A stretch of 64,000 nt of DNA. It comes from Calcarisporiella thermophila CBS 279.70 (taxonomy: Eukaryota > Calcarisporiellomycota). Below the pieces are notes generated by a model, which was not told the origin of the DNA, did no database searches, and saw nothing but the letters and a program-made list of their open reading frames with translations. How positions within the stretch are numbered: the first letter of the stretch is position 1; every line of letters starts with the position of its first letter. The stretch covers positions 149,901-213,900 of the forward strand of contig NW_027192222.1 of the NCBI RefSeq assembly GCF_041956535.1. Reading direction: 5' to 3'. Made by a program: the position numbers and the translations under genes. Shown piece by piece: positions 42,657 through 54,143 of the stretch.

Positions 42657-43394
42657 TCAGGTGCTGGTCTCCCAATACCGCTCCATCGCCCTCCTATCCG
42701 CCACTGGCACAAATCCTTCCTCCAAGGGTGAGATTTGATCAATCACCTTATCGGGCTCATATTGAGAGTGCTGTGTAGAAGAGTAGGAGAATGAGGTCTC
42801 GGATTGGAGGGGAAAAATAAGGCTATTTAGACACTACCTTTTTGGAGCGCCTAGTTTCCTGTACCATCACTCGGCAATGAAGCCCAATGAGCCGCTCTTC
42901 AGCAATATCCAAGAGATCAGGATGCCGGCCAAGATACTTAAGAAAAAGCGCATTAGAATACAGGTGGATGGAGGAATACAACAAGCATGAGAGATACCCT
43001 GGCAAATTTTGCAGCCGAGCACCCCATCAACCCTGCGACAGCACGGTCAAAAGCCATGAACACCTCCAGCTCATCTTTGCATGCTAAAGTTAGCTTTATA
43101 AGATCACTCAATAGGCTATCACACGGAGAAGATATCATGTCTATTAGTTACTTGTAGGCGATAATGTGGCTCCGGATTAGTGGTGTCCTCGCGACACGTG
43201 TGACAATAGTATTTTTCTTCGCCTATTGCTTTGATCACTTTTCCGCGGCAAGTGCGGCAAAGTCGATAGCTAACAAAATGATAAACACAGCTATTAGCTA
43301 AATCTTCTTGATGCAAGAAGACTACGCTCATTAGAATTACATACATCATATTACGCGTCGTCGCCTGCACGATAACCGCCGAATCGAGAATCAT
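42657..43394 (-). CDS. Stand-alone RPA1 C-terminal-like OB-fold protein with zinc ribbon (5 exons)
   Basis: Exons 43394-43345, 43269-43152, 43093-42998, 42936-42838, 42770-42657 sum to 477 nt, 158 aa. After AVIVQATTRNM the chain has a zinc ribbon CRTC...CHTC (CX2C, 14 residues, CX2C), then YRLQLTLACKDELEVFMAFD and AGLMGCSAAKFARYLGRHP. This is the order of DNA-binding domain C of RPA70 and of the C-terminal OB fold of MEIOB, which bind single-stranded DNA or form the trimer core. Here the domain is alone; typical RPA1 is about 600 aa and MEIOB about 470. Either it is a short paralogue, or upstream exons were missed, though only 165 bp separate it from the divergent exchanger gene. Confidence 0.65.
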
Positions 43395-43559
43395 AATTCT
43401 CTCGTGCACTTGAGAAGAATTGAAGATTAATTTGCTATACCAAGAAATTCAATTATTTCCCCAGCCACATATGGCATTAATGAAAGGGCTATATTGATAA
43501 GTCTGCCCTCGTGTAAGAGTTATATAGGCGATAGAGTCTCCTCCTCGCTCATCATAATA

Positions 43560-46435
43560 ATGATAACAAGTAGACAAATAAATCGATCAATACTAATACT
43601 GGTGTCCGTTGTTTTCTTTGCCAATGCTATCGTCTCCCTTGCTCATCGCGATACTACGCGTACGCTCTTGAAGCGAGATCTAGGTGAACAGAATGTAAGC
43701 CCCTACTCTTGATCCCGACCCTTTCTCCTTGAATGTCCTTATAAACGCAATTATTTAATCTCTTCATTTAGTGTAAAAACCCTTATGAATCCAATGACTA
43801 TTGCGAATACGTAAAAAGCCAATGCGGGGATTTTACCGACGGAATGTTAAACTATTTGGAGGTGTACTTTTGCACATTCTCCCCCGTAAGACCACTCGGG
43901 TTTGGACTCTTGGTAAGCTGTGGTTGAATTGAGCTGTAAAATGGATGGAATATATACTGAACGAGTGTTCCTCTAGTTTATTTGGCTGCTGTTCCTCTTT
44001 GGATTTGTGGGAATCGCGGCCTCGGATTTCTTCTGTAAGTTTCTTGGCCTTCCACCCTCGCTGTGTCGCATAAATATAATTGCCCATGTTCATTTATTTT
44101 TATAGGCCCAGATCTCGCCACCATAGCCTCCAGCCTCAACCTTTCGGAGAGCGTGGCCGGCGTTACATTTCTTGCTATTGGCAATGGATCTCCCGACGTA
44201 TTTAGTACATTTAGCGCCATGAAGACAAACGCTGGTTCACTCGCTTTCGGCGAACTTCTTGGTGCTGCCGCATTTATTTCCAGCGTAGTGACAGGCTCCA
44301 TGGCTCTGGTTACTACCTTCTCCGTTAGCAAGCGTTCATTCATTCGTGATTTGCTCTTTTTCGCATTTGCAGTTTTGTTAGTTCTCCTGATGGTGATGGA
44401 CGAGAAGCTCTATTTTTACGAGTGTCTGCTGTTGATTCTGTACTATGCCGCCTATGTCGTGGTGGTGGTAGGCGGGAGCTATGTAAAGCGGAGAATCGGG
44501 GCATATCAAGAGCTCATGCAACGCGCGAGAAACGAGTATGAGGATGCTATAGAAACGCAACGAGAAGAATTGGAGAACCTCTTGGCTGGTAATGATCGCA
44601 TACACCAGGAGCAGCTTCAACGAGAACGTCAACGACAGCAGCAGGGACAGCAAGATTTAGAACGTGCAAACGATTTCCGGATCTCCCCCAGACTTCAGGT
44701 TGATACGACCTCATTCATTGGTCCCGATAGATCACGGGAGGAGATCCAACACTATGGCCCATTTACTGCCCAACCACTTGGACGCGGCTTTAGTTACGGA
44801 TTTCCCTCGGTTGTCCCACGATCGCGCACCCACGATTACCACGGGGCTCATCGCGATGGTAGGAGACCTACAGGGCCGGGCGATTTGTTTGTGGGAGGCG
44901 TTCACATGCATTTACACACCCCGCGTCCGGGTATCAGGCCGTCTCTTGTGACAGCGATTGAGTTTCGAGATGTGGTAAATTCTTTGCAGCGTTTGCATTT
45001 GCCATCCCAAGAGAGTGTGCGTGCTTTCACAACATCAACCAGTGGGCCACATGCCTCCCGGCTGCAAACTCCAGCACAGGGCCGCTTAAAAGCTGGATCC
45101 TGCCCTGGGAGGCTTCGGGAGACGGAAGACGAGGCTGCCATTTACGAATCGCCCAGTTCGATTCCTCAGCTCGGACCTGGAGAGAGCGAGGAGCGGTCAG
45201 ACTATTTTGGTGCCGTTGGTCCTGCAGCGGGAGCATCTCAAGAACTCCGTGCCAGTCAGGCCCAGTCCGCTCGTGATGAAATCGTAGTAGGTAAGCGAAC
45301 GCGTTTGCAGGCTGCCCTTAAACGGGTCTTAGCCACGCTTTTCCCATCATTGCACGGGTGGCAGCAAAAGTCGCTGTTTTCCAAAGTTCTATCAATTTTG
45401 GTGTGTCCGATTCAGTTTGCCATGATTCTGACTCTTCCGGTTGTGGACGAAGCCGCCATGCAAGAATCCAACTCGGAGACGATCGGAATGCTGGATGCAA
45501 TATCCGAAGAGAGAGAAGGATTACTGAGCAACACAGAGGATGACTCGGATAGGGAGGAGGAAACTGGAAATGTAGACGGTGCAGAGCAGGAGAGATTATC
45601 AGCGAATAACCTGACTGTAGAGGAGTACAGCAGTGAACTCCCCGAGGTGGGTGGATGGTGTCAGTGGTTAAGTGCAGTCCAGTTAGTGCTCTCTCCGATG
45701 TTCGCAACGACAGTAATATGTGTCGGGTGGGGGCACTCGCTTACTCCGGTTCTGTTTGTGGCGGGAATAGGTGCCATAGCTGCCCTCCTTCTGTTGGTAT
45801 TCACCCACCCCCACAAGATTCCGAGACATTTATACCTGATGTGTTATTTGGGCTTTCTGGCGGCCATATGCTGGATCTATATCATGTAAGTGCTCCTTGC
45901 CCCCATTTTGGCTCCTTTCGACCTTAGTTGCACATGTATTCACCCTCTTCTCTCGCCGCTTTCCCCCTCTTTTAGCGCGAACGAGGTGGTTGCTGTACTC
46001 AAATCCATCGGTCTCATTCTTGGCCTCAGCGACGCCATCCTCGGTCTGACCATCTTTGCCATGGGCAACAGTCTTGGCGATTTCGTAGCGAATATCACTA
46101 TGGCCCGCATGGGCTTCCCCATGATGGCCTTTAGTGCATGCTACGGGGGCCCGTTGCTCAACATGCTCCTTGGCATTGGGATTGGGGGCCTGTACACTAC
46201 GTGGCCGAGCCGCGGGGTCGCCTACTATCCTCTCAAAATGTCTGTTTCTCTCTTGGTCACCTCTCTTGGGCTGATCCTTGTATTGGTACTCACCTTGGTG
46301 ATTGTCCCATTGAATGGGTACAAGGTCACGCGCAAATGGGGCCTCTTGGTGATGGGCATCTATTTCATAGGAATGGGTATGAACGTGGTGTTGGAGATGA
46401 AGGGGAAAAATAAGAGCTTTTCTTTGGAACACTAG
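43560..46435 (+). CDS. Cation/Ca2+ exchanger, CCX/NCLX (Ecm27-like) family (5 exons)
   Basis: Exons 43560-43694, 43772-43912, 43977-44034, 44106-45885, 45976-46435 give 857 aa. The ATG at 43560 opens a signal-anchor-like stretch (SILILVSVVFFANAIVSLA). A luminal Cys-containing segment (CKNPYESNDYCEYVKSQCGD) follows, as in NCLX proteins. The alpha-1 repeat has GVTFLAIGNGSPDVFSTF (about residue 125); the alpha-2 repeat has GNSLGDFVANITM (about 735). Each lies in a hydrophobic bundle of about five helices. These repeats form the Na+/Ca2+ (or H+/Ca2+) transport site. Between them is an unusually long charged loop of roughly 400 residues, likely regulatory. Location could be vacuole, ER or mitochondrion; no clear targeting peptide decides. 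Confidence 0.9.
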
Positions 46436-46723
46436 TAGAACTTTTCTCTATTTTTATTGTGATGTCTACTTTCCTATTGCAATGTGTATTATTATTTTTT
46501 TTCCTATTTCTTTATATTTTTATTTACAGCTTCTTGTATATTTAACCGTTTGGTTTAGCTTCACTCTCTTATCCCGTTGAATTTAATCTTCATTTTGTCA
46601 CCTCCAGAGGTTATGTTAGCAATCTATTACACTTGCATTCCTGTCTATTATCTCTACCAAACGAAAACAAAAAAATCTAGAAAAATCGAGCTTTCCTCGT
46701 CCGCCCATCTCAAATCCAACCTT

Positions 46724-47075
46724 CTATGACGAAGACTTTTCTGCCTCCTGTTGTTGGCGCACCAGTTTCTCATATGCACGCTGTCTGTACTCTAGAATAC
46801 GGCGTTTATTAAAGTATTCAACCTATTCACAAGAGATTAGCGCCTGTTCTATTCGTTTTAACACCATACTCTCTCAGCACTGGATTACTCACCCAACTCT
46901 TCATGCATTCCTTCTCATAATCTTGGCGCTCTTGATCGCATACGCCCTCTACGGGTTTGACAACATTTTTAGCATCGAGACATGCAAAGTATTTATCACG
47001 AAAGTCCCAACATTTCTGGCGGTGCTCGCGATTGGGTGCTTTCTGTGATGTGGGCGCTGGATCCTGTGTCGACAT
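46724..47075 (-). CDS. COA6: COA6-like cytochrome c oxidase assembly factor (twin Cys)
   Basis: Exons 47075-46893 and 46822-46724 give 93 aa. The signature is exact: CWDFRDKYFAC (Cx9C) then CDQERQDYEKEC (Cx10C), the COA6 spacing, and after splicing SWVEYFNKRRILEYRQRAYE. COA6 is imported to the intermembrane space by the Mia40 relay and helps load copper onto COX2. Without splicing the frame would run into VSNPVLREYG, which does not fit the family, so the intron is supported. Ends in a charged tail (EKSSS). Confidence 0.9.
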
Positions 47076-47903
47076 TGTGATCCACTTCACGTCAATACGC
47101 AACTCTGTCTATGAGCTACTTGGCACTCTATTCGAAATGTAATGAAAACGAGTGACGTAACAGCAAAATAATACGCGAATCGAGTCATTTTGCTCGATTG
47201 CCGGGCCAATTTCAGTATATCCAGGCCTGCTCTTTTCTTTTGAATTTTGCCTTTGGAAAAGGACCGAGGGATCGATGCCTTTTCTCGGCCAGCTTCCAAA
47301 CCAGTGTGGCCAACAGCCTCGTCTTCAACTCGCAATCCTCCTCAACACCAGCTAGGCTTTAATTGCTGCACCTTGGATCCTCTTTATGTCGTCGTTTGGT
47401 ACAGAAACACGCCACCACCACCCCCTCTTCACTTTTTAAGCTGGGCTCCATCCTGGAGCCACCGCGTAGACTAATACGTATGACCCAGGGGGGTTCGCCG
47501 CGTCTCAAACCGCAAATTGCTCCTAGACGGCTTATTAAGTGGACCTAGCTCGATATTCCCCAATGCCCGATTCGAACCAGAGCCAGATCAAAGTCCATTG
47601 GGCACTTGAAACTCCGCGGGAGCCGCCTGTTGCGGGGTTTTCAAGGCCAGGGTCAAAAATGGTAGGGAAATTCATATTTCCTTTAAGCTGGGGGGCCTGC
47701 GCTTGATCAATGCGTTGGAAAACTCGTGAAGGCATTTTTTTTATAAGATCAAAACGTCTCTTTCTTCCTCTTCCCGCTTTCCTTTTCTCTAATATTTCCC
47801 CTCTCTTCCGTCGCTGCTCCCTCGCCCCCTATAGATTCAGCTCATCTTTGCCTACCCTTTCTCTGCTCCATTCCGCTGGGCATACGGGCTTCCTCGCTGG
47901 ACA
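47076..47903. promoter_or_regulatory. Intergenic between divergent COA6 and the 63-aa gene
   Basis: GC-mixed sequence with several open frames that look like chance. The last 150 bp before 47904 are strongly pyrimidine-rich (TCTTTCTTCCTCTTCCCGC near 47758), the usual look of a fungal core promoter/leader. Confidence 0.45.
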
Positions 47904-48095
47904 ATGAACAGAAAGACGGTGCAGTTTTCGCGTTTTACCAAGATACTACCAACCTATTCCGATACCGACTATGACCGCAGAGCATGGGCACCCCGACTGA
48001 ATGTCGAAGACTGGAGAGAAGTGATGGAGATGAGAGAGAAGCGCAAGCTCATTGTAAAAGAAGAGGAGGGTGATGTCAAGACCGGTCTAAATTAG
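47904..48095 (+). CDS. Small protein with PP1-binding-like and YDR motifs
   Basis: A 63-aa single-exon frame behind a pyrimidine-rich leader. It begins MNRKTVQFSRFTKI; KTVQF fits the RVxF docking motif for protein phosphatase 1 ([RK]x(0,1)[VI]xF). It continues TYSDTDYDRRAW and a helical EVMEMREKRKL. Short fungal proteins of the pattern V.F...(V/I)...T.S..(D/E)YDR are common and uncharacterised. Function is inference only; the fit to that pattern and the leader make it a likely real gene. Confidence 0.6.
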   Translation: MNRKTVQFSRFTKILPTYSDTDYDRRAWAPRLNVEDWREVMEMREKRKLIVKEEEGDVKTGLN

Positions 48096-49034
48096 AATTT
48101 GCTTTCACCATTATTCTCCTTTACATCTCATTTTCTTTATTGGCTCGTCTCTTCATCCGACAAGCAAACTAGTCCTGGTGTCTGAGCGGTCCTTGTTTCT
48201 TATTTCCTTTTATTTCTTGTTTTGTAAATATTTTTATCTTGGCTTCCACCTTTATCTATTGTAATTTTTGAGGAGAAACCTTCTCCGTAAAGACATAATA
48301 AGAATGGCCTGAGCCACTCGCCTCTGGCCCAACGTCATGCTAATTTCTTCCTGAAAAGGCCAAACCAGTTAAGGATAGAGGGCCTATGATAACCTTGGCT
48401 GTAGCTCTTTTTGATAGCATCAGGCATAAAACTCTCCTGCACCCAGTCATTGTAATTCGCCCCAATTTAGATGAACAGATTGTGGCGTGAACTTTGAGAG
48501 AGTTATTGAAATTTAACTGGGCCGGCGACGAACGAGCTATCATGAGAGAGAGCGAAAGGTAAGAAATCTCTTGGCTAAAATACGGAACACCAAATATCGA
48601 GAGCATAGGCACACCGCGCAGGGAGGCTTCTAGAAATCTATAGAGAGTTTGAAAAAAAAAAACGACGTCGATTTTCGAGCCATTGACTGGTTACCTAGTA
48701 AGTCTCTCAAAGGAGAAGCCTCCATAACCTATATATTTCTAATGCATTCAGCTCAGTACTCCCCAATGCAAAGCTCCGGATATTAGGGACTTGAGCATAC
48801 TATCAGCGCATATAACCGCGCAAATCCATATAAAAAATATGTGGTACTGTGGGTGATTCCTGTTATTACTTGTTATCATATATAGCAGGCTTAAATTATA
48901 TAAATTTTATATATACAAGAGCATGTAAACAGAAATTAAAAATAATGACAAAAATAGTTTAAATACACATGCTCATTGCTCTAGGCTAGTTTATTTTTAC
49001 ACTGTTGAAGAAAATAGAGTCATCATATCGGTAG
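48096..49034. other. Intergenic, possible relic ORF at 48340-48612 (minus)
   Basis: Mostly AT-rich. A 90-aa minus-strand open frame (48612-48340) and parts of the other frames look protein-like, possibly the tail of a decayed transposon ORF, but no motif allows a call. Confidence 0.35.
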
Positions 49035-49859
49035 TCAAGTCAAACGCAAGGATATTTTCCACCACCTCCACCACCATCTGGATTCAACTACCGAGTAAAA
49101 TTTCTTGGATTTCTGGAGAGTTTCAGGATGAGTTGGGCCAAGTAGAAGGTCCGAGATCATAAGCGAACGCAAGTAGACTAACTCAGTATCTTCGAAATCG
49201 GTGTGTTTCATTTGGGATACACCGAGATCACTTACATATGTTATTATATAAGGGAATTCGTAAGCCAAATAGCTATCCCTAATCTCAAGTGCCTGCTGAA
49301 AGGTGAGACGTGCATCAGCAAGGTTTCCATTTTCTAGATATAATCTTGAGAAATTGCTCATAATTTTCCCTATTTTATAGGGATCCGGATGTTGTTGACT
49401 CTCTTCAATTGCTTTAGCTCGTCGGTAGATATCGACAGCTAAGTTGAAATTACGCAATTTCGTATATAATCCAGCCAAATCACTCGGTATATCTGTTATT
49501 TCGCAGTTTTCTGCCCCATAAATCTTTTCCATTATAGCCACACATCTTTGATACAATTGCTCTGCCTTGTCATAGTTTATTAGACGTTGGTAGAAATAGG
49601 CCAACATCCTCAGAGCATCTGCTGCTTCACGACTCTCAGCTCCATAGATTCTTTCCATTAAAGCCAAATAACTTTGATGCAACTGCTCTATCTTGAGATA
49701 ATTTCTGCGATGTTGGTAGAAATAGGCCAACAGCTCCAGAGCATCTGCTGTTTCACAACTCTCAACTTCACAGAATCTCTCCATTATAACCACATATCTT
49801 TGATACAGTTGCTCTGCCTTGTCATGGTTTCTGCATAGGTTAGGCATGTTATGTATCAA
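49035..49859 (-). pseudogene. TPR-repeat (kinesin-light-chain-like) protein, apparently a fragment
   Basis: A 274-aa frame with at least five tetratricopeptide units of 42 residues: KAEQLYQRYVVIMERFCEVE, then units carrying ALMERIYGAESREAADALRM, KAEQLYQRCVAIMEKIYGAE, AVDIYRRAKAIEESQQHPDP and ADARLTFQQALEIRD. The spacing and the DPxxxxxxxxNL-like ends are those of KLC-type TPRs found in fungal NB-ARC-TPR (NLR-like) receptors. There is no NB-ARC or effector domain; upstream on the same strand (49860-49980) more degenerate repeat sequence with stops is visible, so the N-terminal part has decayed. TPRs bind peptides or self-associate. C-terminus (WWWRWWKISLRLT) looks read through into non-genic sequence. 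Confidence 0.6.
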
Positions 49860-52249
49860 GGCTCACTAATATATCTTCATAATTGCCAATCTTCTTTGAT
49901 GCACTGCTTATTTGTCATAGTTTTTGCAATTATTATTGAATTTAGCTAAGATGCTGCATTATAACACTCTTTTCACGAATACTATGCGTATTCTCTTGAT
50001 CAACATTGAATGTAGAGTGGGAGACTCAGTTTAAGGGGAGGCATTCGTCAGCACCATCTGAAGAATTCAAAGAGGTCTGAATATCCTAAACCTTGGCACG
50101 TGCAGTGCTTACTAAAGTGGCCCTGGAGATATTAACAGGGTGTGATGACTGCATTTTTGGGCCGTTTTCTCACGAATATTAAGAAGAGAGAGCCATTCCA
50201 ATTTTGATAAAAGTTGGAAACGAAAACCCATTGGGCTTCATAGATCTCAGGGGAGATAAAGAACCGATGAGAAAGTCATCCATATATTAGGTTCAGTTCA
50301 TTTCTTTCTGCATAGGAAATATGAAAGAGGCACAGCTCAAAGGGCTAGTATCCGTTGCCGTCTAACTAAGAATGGCAACCTATATTTATATTGGTTATAT
50401 CTGGTGGTATCATTAAGGGTGCTGCGTTGAGAATGGCTAGTAGTAAAACATTGGAAATAAAATAAAAAACATGGCATCTTTAGGAAAATGGGTGAAGCAA
50501 ATACAACAAGATAAAACAAGGTAAAATAGTACAGATGCGTTCTCCTGAACCTAATTCGCTTTTCCCCACACTAGGGTCGGAGGACCGCGTTGGAGCTACG
50601 ACGAGGGCGAGGTTCACGCCGTGTGTGATACTTGAATGTGGACGACTAGCTCATAGTACGTTTGAAAAGTCATAGAACAATCTGAACACCTGTATTGGGT
50701 TCCCATCCGAATATCAACCAAGAGCAAAAAGGGGGTTTAAGCAGCGAGGAAAGGGGCAATTCTAGGCTATGGGACAAGCATTTCAATTTATAATTACCGC
50801 TTCGCCCCAACATGAGGGGAGATTGTAGGGGACAATAAATTGACACTCTAAATTTTTGTTGTGACTTTGGGTTTGTATTTTATTTTTTAGTGCACTTGTA
50901 CGCCCAAAATACCCACCCCCTTTATATTCTTCCATCAGATAGCCATTGATGGCCGAACATACTTAAAGAGCTGACAAGCCCTTTTAAATCAAGTAAGTCA
51001 TGATGTATATTGAAGGCCAAGAGCGAGCTTGGTTCCTAGTACGAATAATGTCTCTAGGGAGTATATATAAGCACTGCTAACACTTTTTCTTCTCTTTGCA
51101 CCCTATTTAGAGCTAGGCTTGACAGCTTGTCGGAGATGTCTATCACGTCATCGAACATAGGCGCAACTAGCGGATTCAACTCCGGCTTATGGGGATAGTT
51201 AGATAGTGGGGTGTGCTTATATTAATATCATATTGGTGTCCATAGGTGGTGTGCAAGTAAAATTTGGGTACGGTGAGTAATAAAATATCGAAATACTCTC
51301 CGAGGATCAACATCTTGTTTGAATGATATGGACGACTTACTCAAAAAGCGAAATAGGATTCTAACTATAGTCCGTGGATGCCTTCTCGGGGTGCATGTTA
51401 GATTGGGAAGGTGGTAGTAAATTAGCTAACATTCCTGATAAAATCGTCGCTTGACTTGCATGCTCTTCCTCTCACCCTCCCGTTACCCATTACCGGTTTC
51501 GAAGATGAAATTCAAATTCAAGTTTGTGAAGTGCACCCCTCGCCGGACTCTTACTCCCCGGCCAAGCAGCACAAAAACACTCGAAAATTTTTAGCAAGCT
51601 TTGCTGTGACTCGAGACCCCTTCCTCTGAGGCGTAAGGACCCCCTCCGTAAATTCATATGAGCAATGTGTCTACAATGAAATCATGACTGCCCGTGAGCT
51701 AGTGCATAGTTCAAATGCCCGCATCACATTCGGGGTAAGAAGCTTCTAACAGTACGAGGCGTCTGAGCGTACATCCGACCTTGCATTCACCTTGTGGGTT
51801 GTAGTGCACAACATGATACATTTGGCTTCTTCGGGAGGGAAGGGTTACGGACAGGCCAGCGTATAATTAGAGTAACCGGCTGTAACTTTTCTACTAACCT
51901 GGTAAATCAACAACCTGCTTTCTTATATTCTAGGTTTAATCGGTGTGTCATGAAATTTCTAGAAATGCTCCAAATCTCCCTGATGATTCTTAGATGGGCT
52001 GGTTTTTCATTAAAAAATCCCTCCTTGCCATGACAACCAATGCTTTCGCCTGTTTATAATTATCGAGAAGTTTTTTTTTTTTCTAAACTCGCTGCTCGGG
52101 CGGGTTCATGCGGTGTCAAGCTTAATTTGTGTAATAATGTCTTCGCCTGCATTCTCCCTAATATTAGTAGTATTACAAGGGCTATTCTTATCACACAGGA
52201 GGAGGATTATTATCTTCTCGTTGAGAAAGCAAGCTTTTCTTTCCAAACC
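49860..52249. other. Gene-poor interval
   Basis: About 2.4 kb. The first 120 bp on the minus strand show degenerate TPR-like coding with stops. Beyond that I see no gene, RNA or repeat I can support. Short open frames (50337-50519, 51794-52033) have random composition. Confidence 0.45.
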
Positions 52250-52257
52250 TATAAATA
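52250..52257 (+). promoter_or_regulatory. TATA box
   Basis: TATAAATA, 74 bp before the ATG of the small C2H2 ORF, followed by a pyrimidine-rich leader (CTTTCTTTCTTCCTCTCTTC). This is a standard strong fungal promoter layout. Confidence 0.6.
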
Positions 52258-52331
52258 CCGCCCCTTTCTTTCTTCCTCTCTTCCTTACTTATATTTCGCT
52301 TTTTTCACAGTCATCTACATTTTCTACCATC

Positions 52332-52427
52332 ATGACTGAAGTATACGTTTGCAATATCTGTTGGGAAATATTCGCCGACGAAACCGACCTGAGGTATCAT
52401 CGCTTTTTTGCCCACAACATCAACTAG
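52332..52427 (+). CDS. 31-residue single C2H2-finger micro-protein (candidate)
   Basis: ATG 52332 to TAG 52427. Residues 5-28 form one classical finger: YVCNICWEIFADETDLRYHR then FFAH, i.e. CX2C, 12 residues, HX4H. The TATA box and pyrimidine leader upstream favour real transcription. After the TAG the same frame stays open for about 60 codons to 52613, so a longer ancestral protein cut by the stop, or a splice I cannot see, is possible. One finger alone rarely binds DNA firmly; protein binding would be the simplest inference. Confidence 0.4.
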   Translation: MTEVYVCNICWEIFADETDLRYHRFFAHNIN

Positions 52428-54143
52428 ACCACTACTGGTTCAGGCAAATCAACTGTATTCAATAGGAAGCAAAAAGGATATCGTGTTCATTTCTTAGTCG
52501 AAGTCGTCTCTAGATATTACATACCTTGTTTATTTCAAAATAAATTTTTTAGACGTGACCCCTTTTTCCTTCCTAAAAGTAGCTTTGAGTTCGGACTCGT
52601 TGAATATCGTTAAGGCCCGTGAATATTGCTTATTCATACTCGCAGCTAAATGGACTGAACTCTTGTATCCCAGAGAGAAAAACAATTTTATACTTAGAGA
52701 ATTCTTGAATACGCTTTATAGTGGAAAAATGTCATCCGTGGGAGGCCTTAACGCTGGGTGGCCTTAGCGTTGTGTAAGCTTCTCCAGGCATAATTGCATA
52801 TTTCTCTATTTATGAATAACTGGATTGGATACATCATTGTTATTATAGTGAAATTAAGTATGTCAGAATTAAACTGTATCCGGGTGACCGCGAATAGCTT
52901 GTCAACTTCCAAAGAAACTCTATTCAACCATGCAGTATTTAAACCAAGCTGCTGCATTTCCCTTAAAATGCTCAACTTTCATAAACAAAAAAATGCACGG
53001 AGATATATGATGCACCGTTCCAATCCCCTCACTCAAAAGGCGCGCACAAGCCCCTAAGCTGGCAGGGAGCCCTTCTTTGAAAATCGAGAGGCTGCCTCTC
53101 TTTAGTAAATTGTGACCTCACCTGTTTACACAGGTCTCTGGCTCTGTAATTTTAAAAGGTTTAGGTTGCCCCACCCACAATGCGCTTGGGATTTCAATTT
53201 TTTGTATTTTGTAATCTCTCGTCAACAGCTTTTCCTTTGAATATACTTTGTTTCTTTTTATGCTATACGAGGGTTGCGTGGGCGGGCGTGAAGGCATCTA
53301 TCATAGCACAAGCATGTCCGCACTGCCATGATAAAAACAAAATGGTCGAAAAAAAATAACACTTGCAATTGAACTAGAATTATTCGTCAAACCCTGTAGA
53401 TTCAGGATTTGAATGAGTCTCGTTTTTTATCATCTATTAAGATGTATTCCCCCGGGTAGGCGCTGCAAAGGGTGTTGTGCTAATATTAAGCCGATGAACT
53501 CTGCCATTGTCATAAATTCCATCCTCCACGGATTGTGCTTACGATTTTTCTCGGATCATGTTGAGATTTTGTATTCGATATTCGTTATAGAATATTCCTA
53601 TATCTGTCTTTGCTAGCACTGAAAATAGTAAAATAATTGCAGTCCAAAGCAGCTGCTATGATTGTTATAGACGTGGAAACGCCAGAATGTGGTAGGGACC
53701 AAAAGGCAATACCATCTTTGGCATGCAAATAACCAGGAATACAAGGATAAGAATATGTTATCTTTGTACAGTTATGCCCCCACTTAAATGCTGAGATGAG
53801 GTTTATGAGAATCTTCATATCTTAATAATTCTTGTCATCAGTTTTATTTGCACCTTCATTTCATCAAGATACAAGATGATGATAGCATAGCATGGTCATT
53901 TTATTACGAGGAATTATTACTATAAGGATTGATATATTAAAGATTACAATGAATTCTAAGTTTCCATTTTGGTAGAATGAATGTGGCTCGTTTTTTTACC
54001 GTGGTATGTGAAATCGCCTAACGGAGTGAGTGATTCACACAAAAGAAATAGTCACATTTACGCGTTTTTCTGACGTTTAACGCGTATTCATTTTGATTCA
54101 TATTCTCCATTCCCCTTAACATCAGTGTCATCGCTGAATCATC
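52428..54143. other. Intergenic region upstream of the CEP95-like gene
   Basis: AT-rich with only short open frames of chance type (52555-52767, 53413-53616). The final 100 bp before 54144 hold ACGCGTTTTTCTGACGTTTAA and a second ACGCGT-like element, MCB/MluI-type sites, suggestive of cell-cycle control but not proof. Confidence 0.4.

Noticed and set aside
43833-44343. Minus-strand frames over the start of the exchanger gene
   Set aside because: They oppose exons coding for the conserved alpha-1 repeat and show no family features.
47560-47600. GATTCGAACC (B-box-like, minus strand), considered as a tRNA
   Set aside because: Flanks cannot form a T stem or an acceptor stem of 7 bp.
52437-52460. 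TTGSGKST, a Walker-A-like string after the C2H2 ORF stop
   Set aside because: No Walker B or ATPase fold follows within the 60 open codons; treated as chance.
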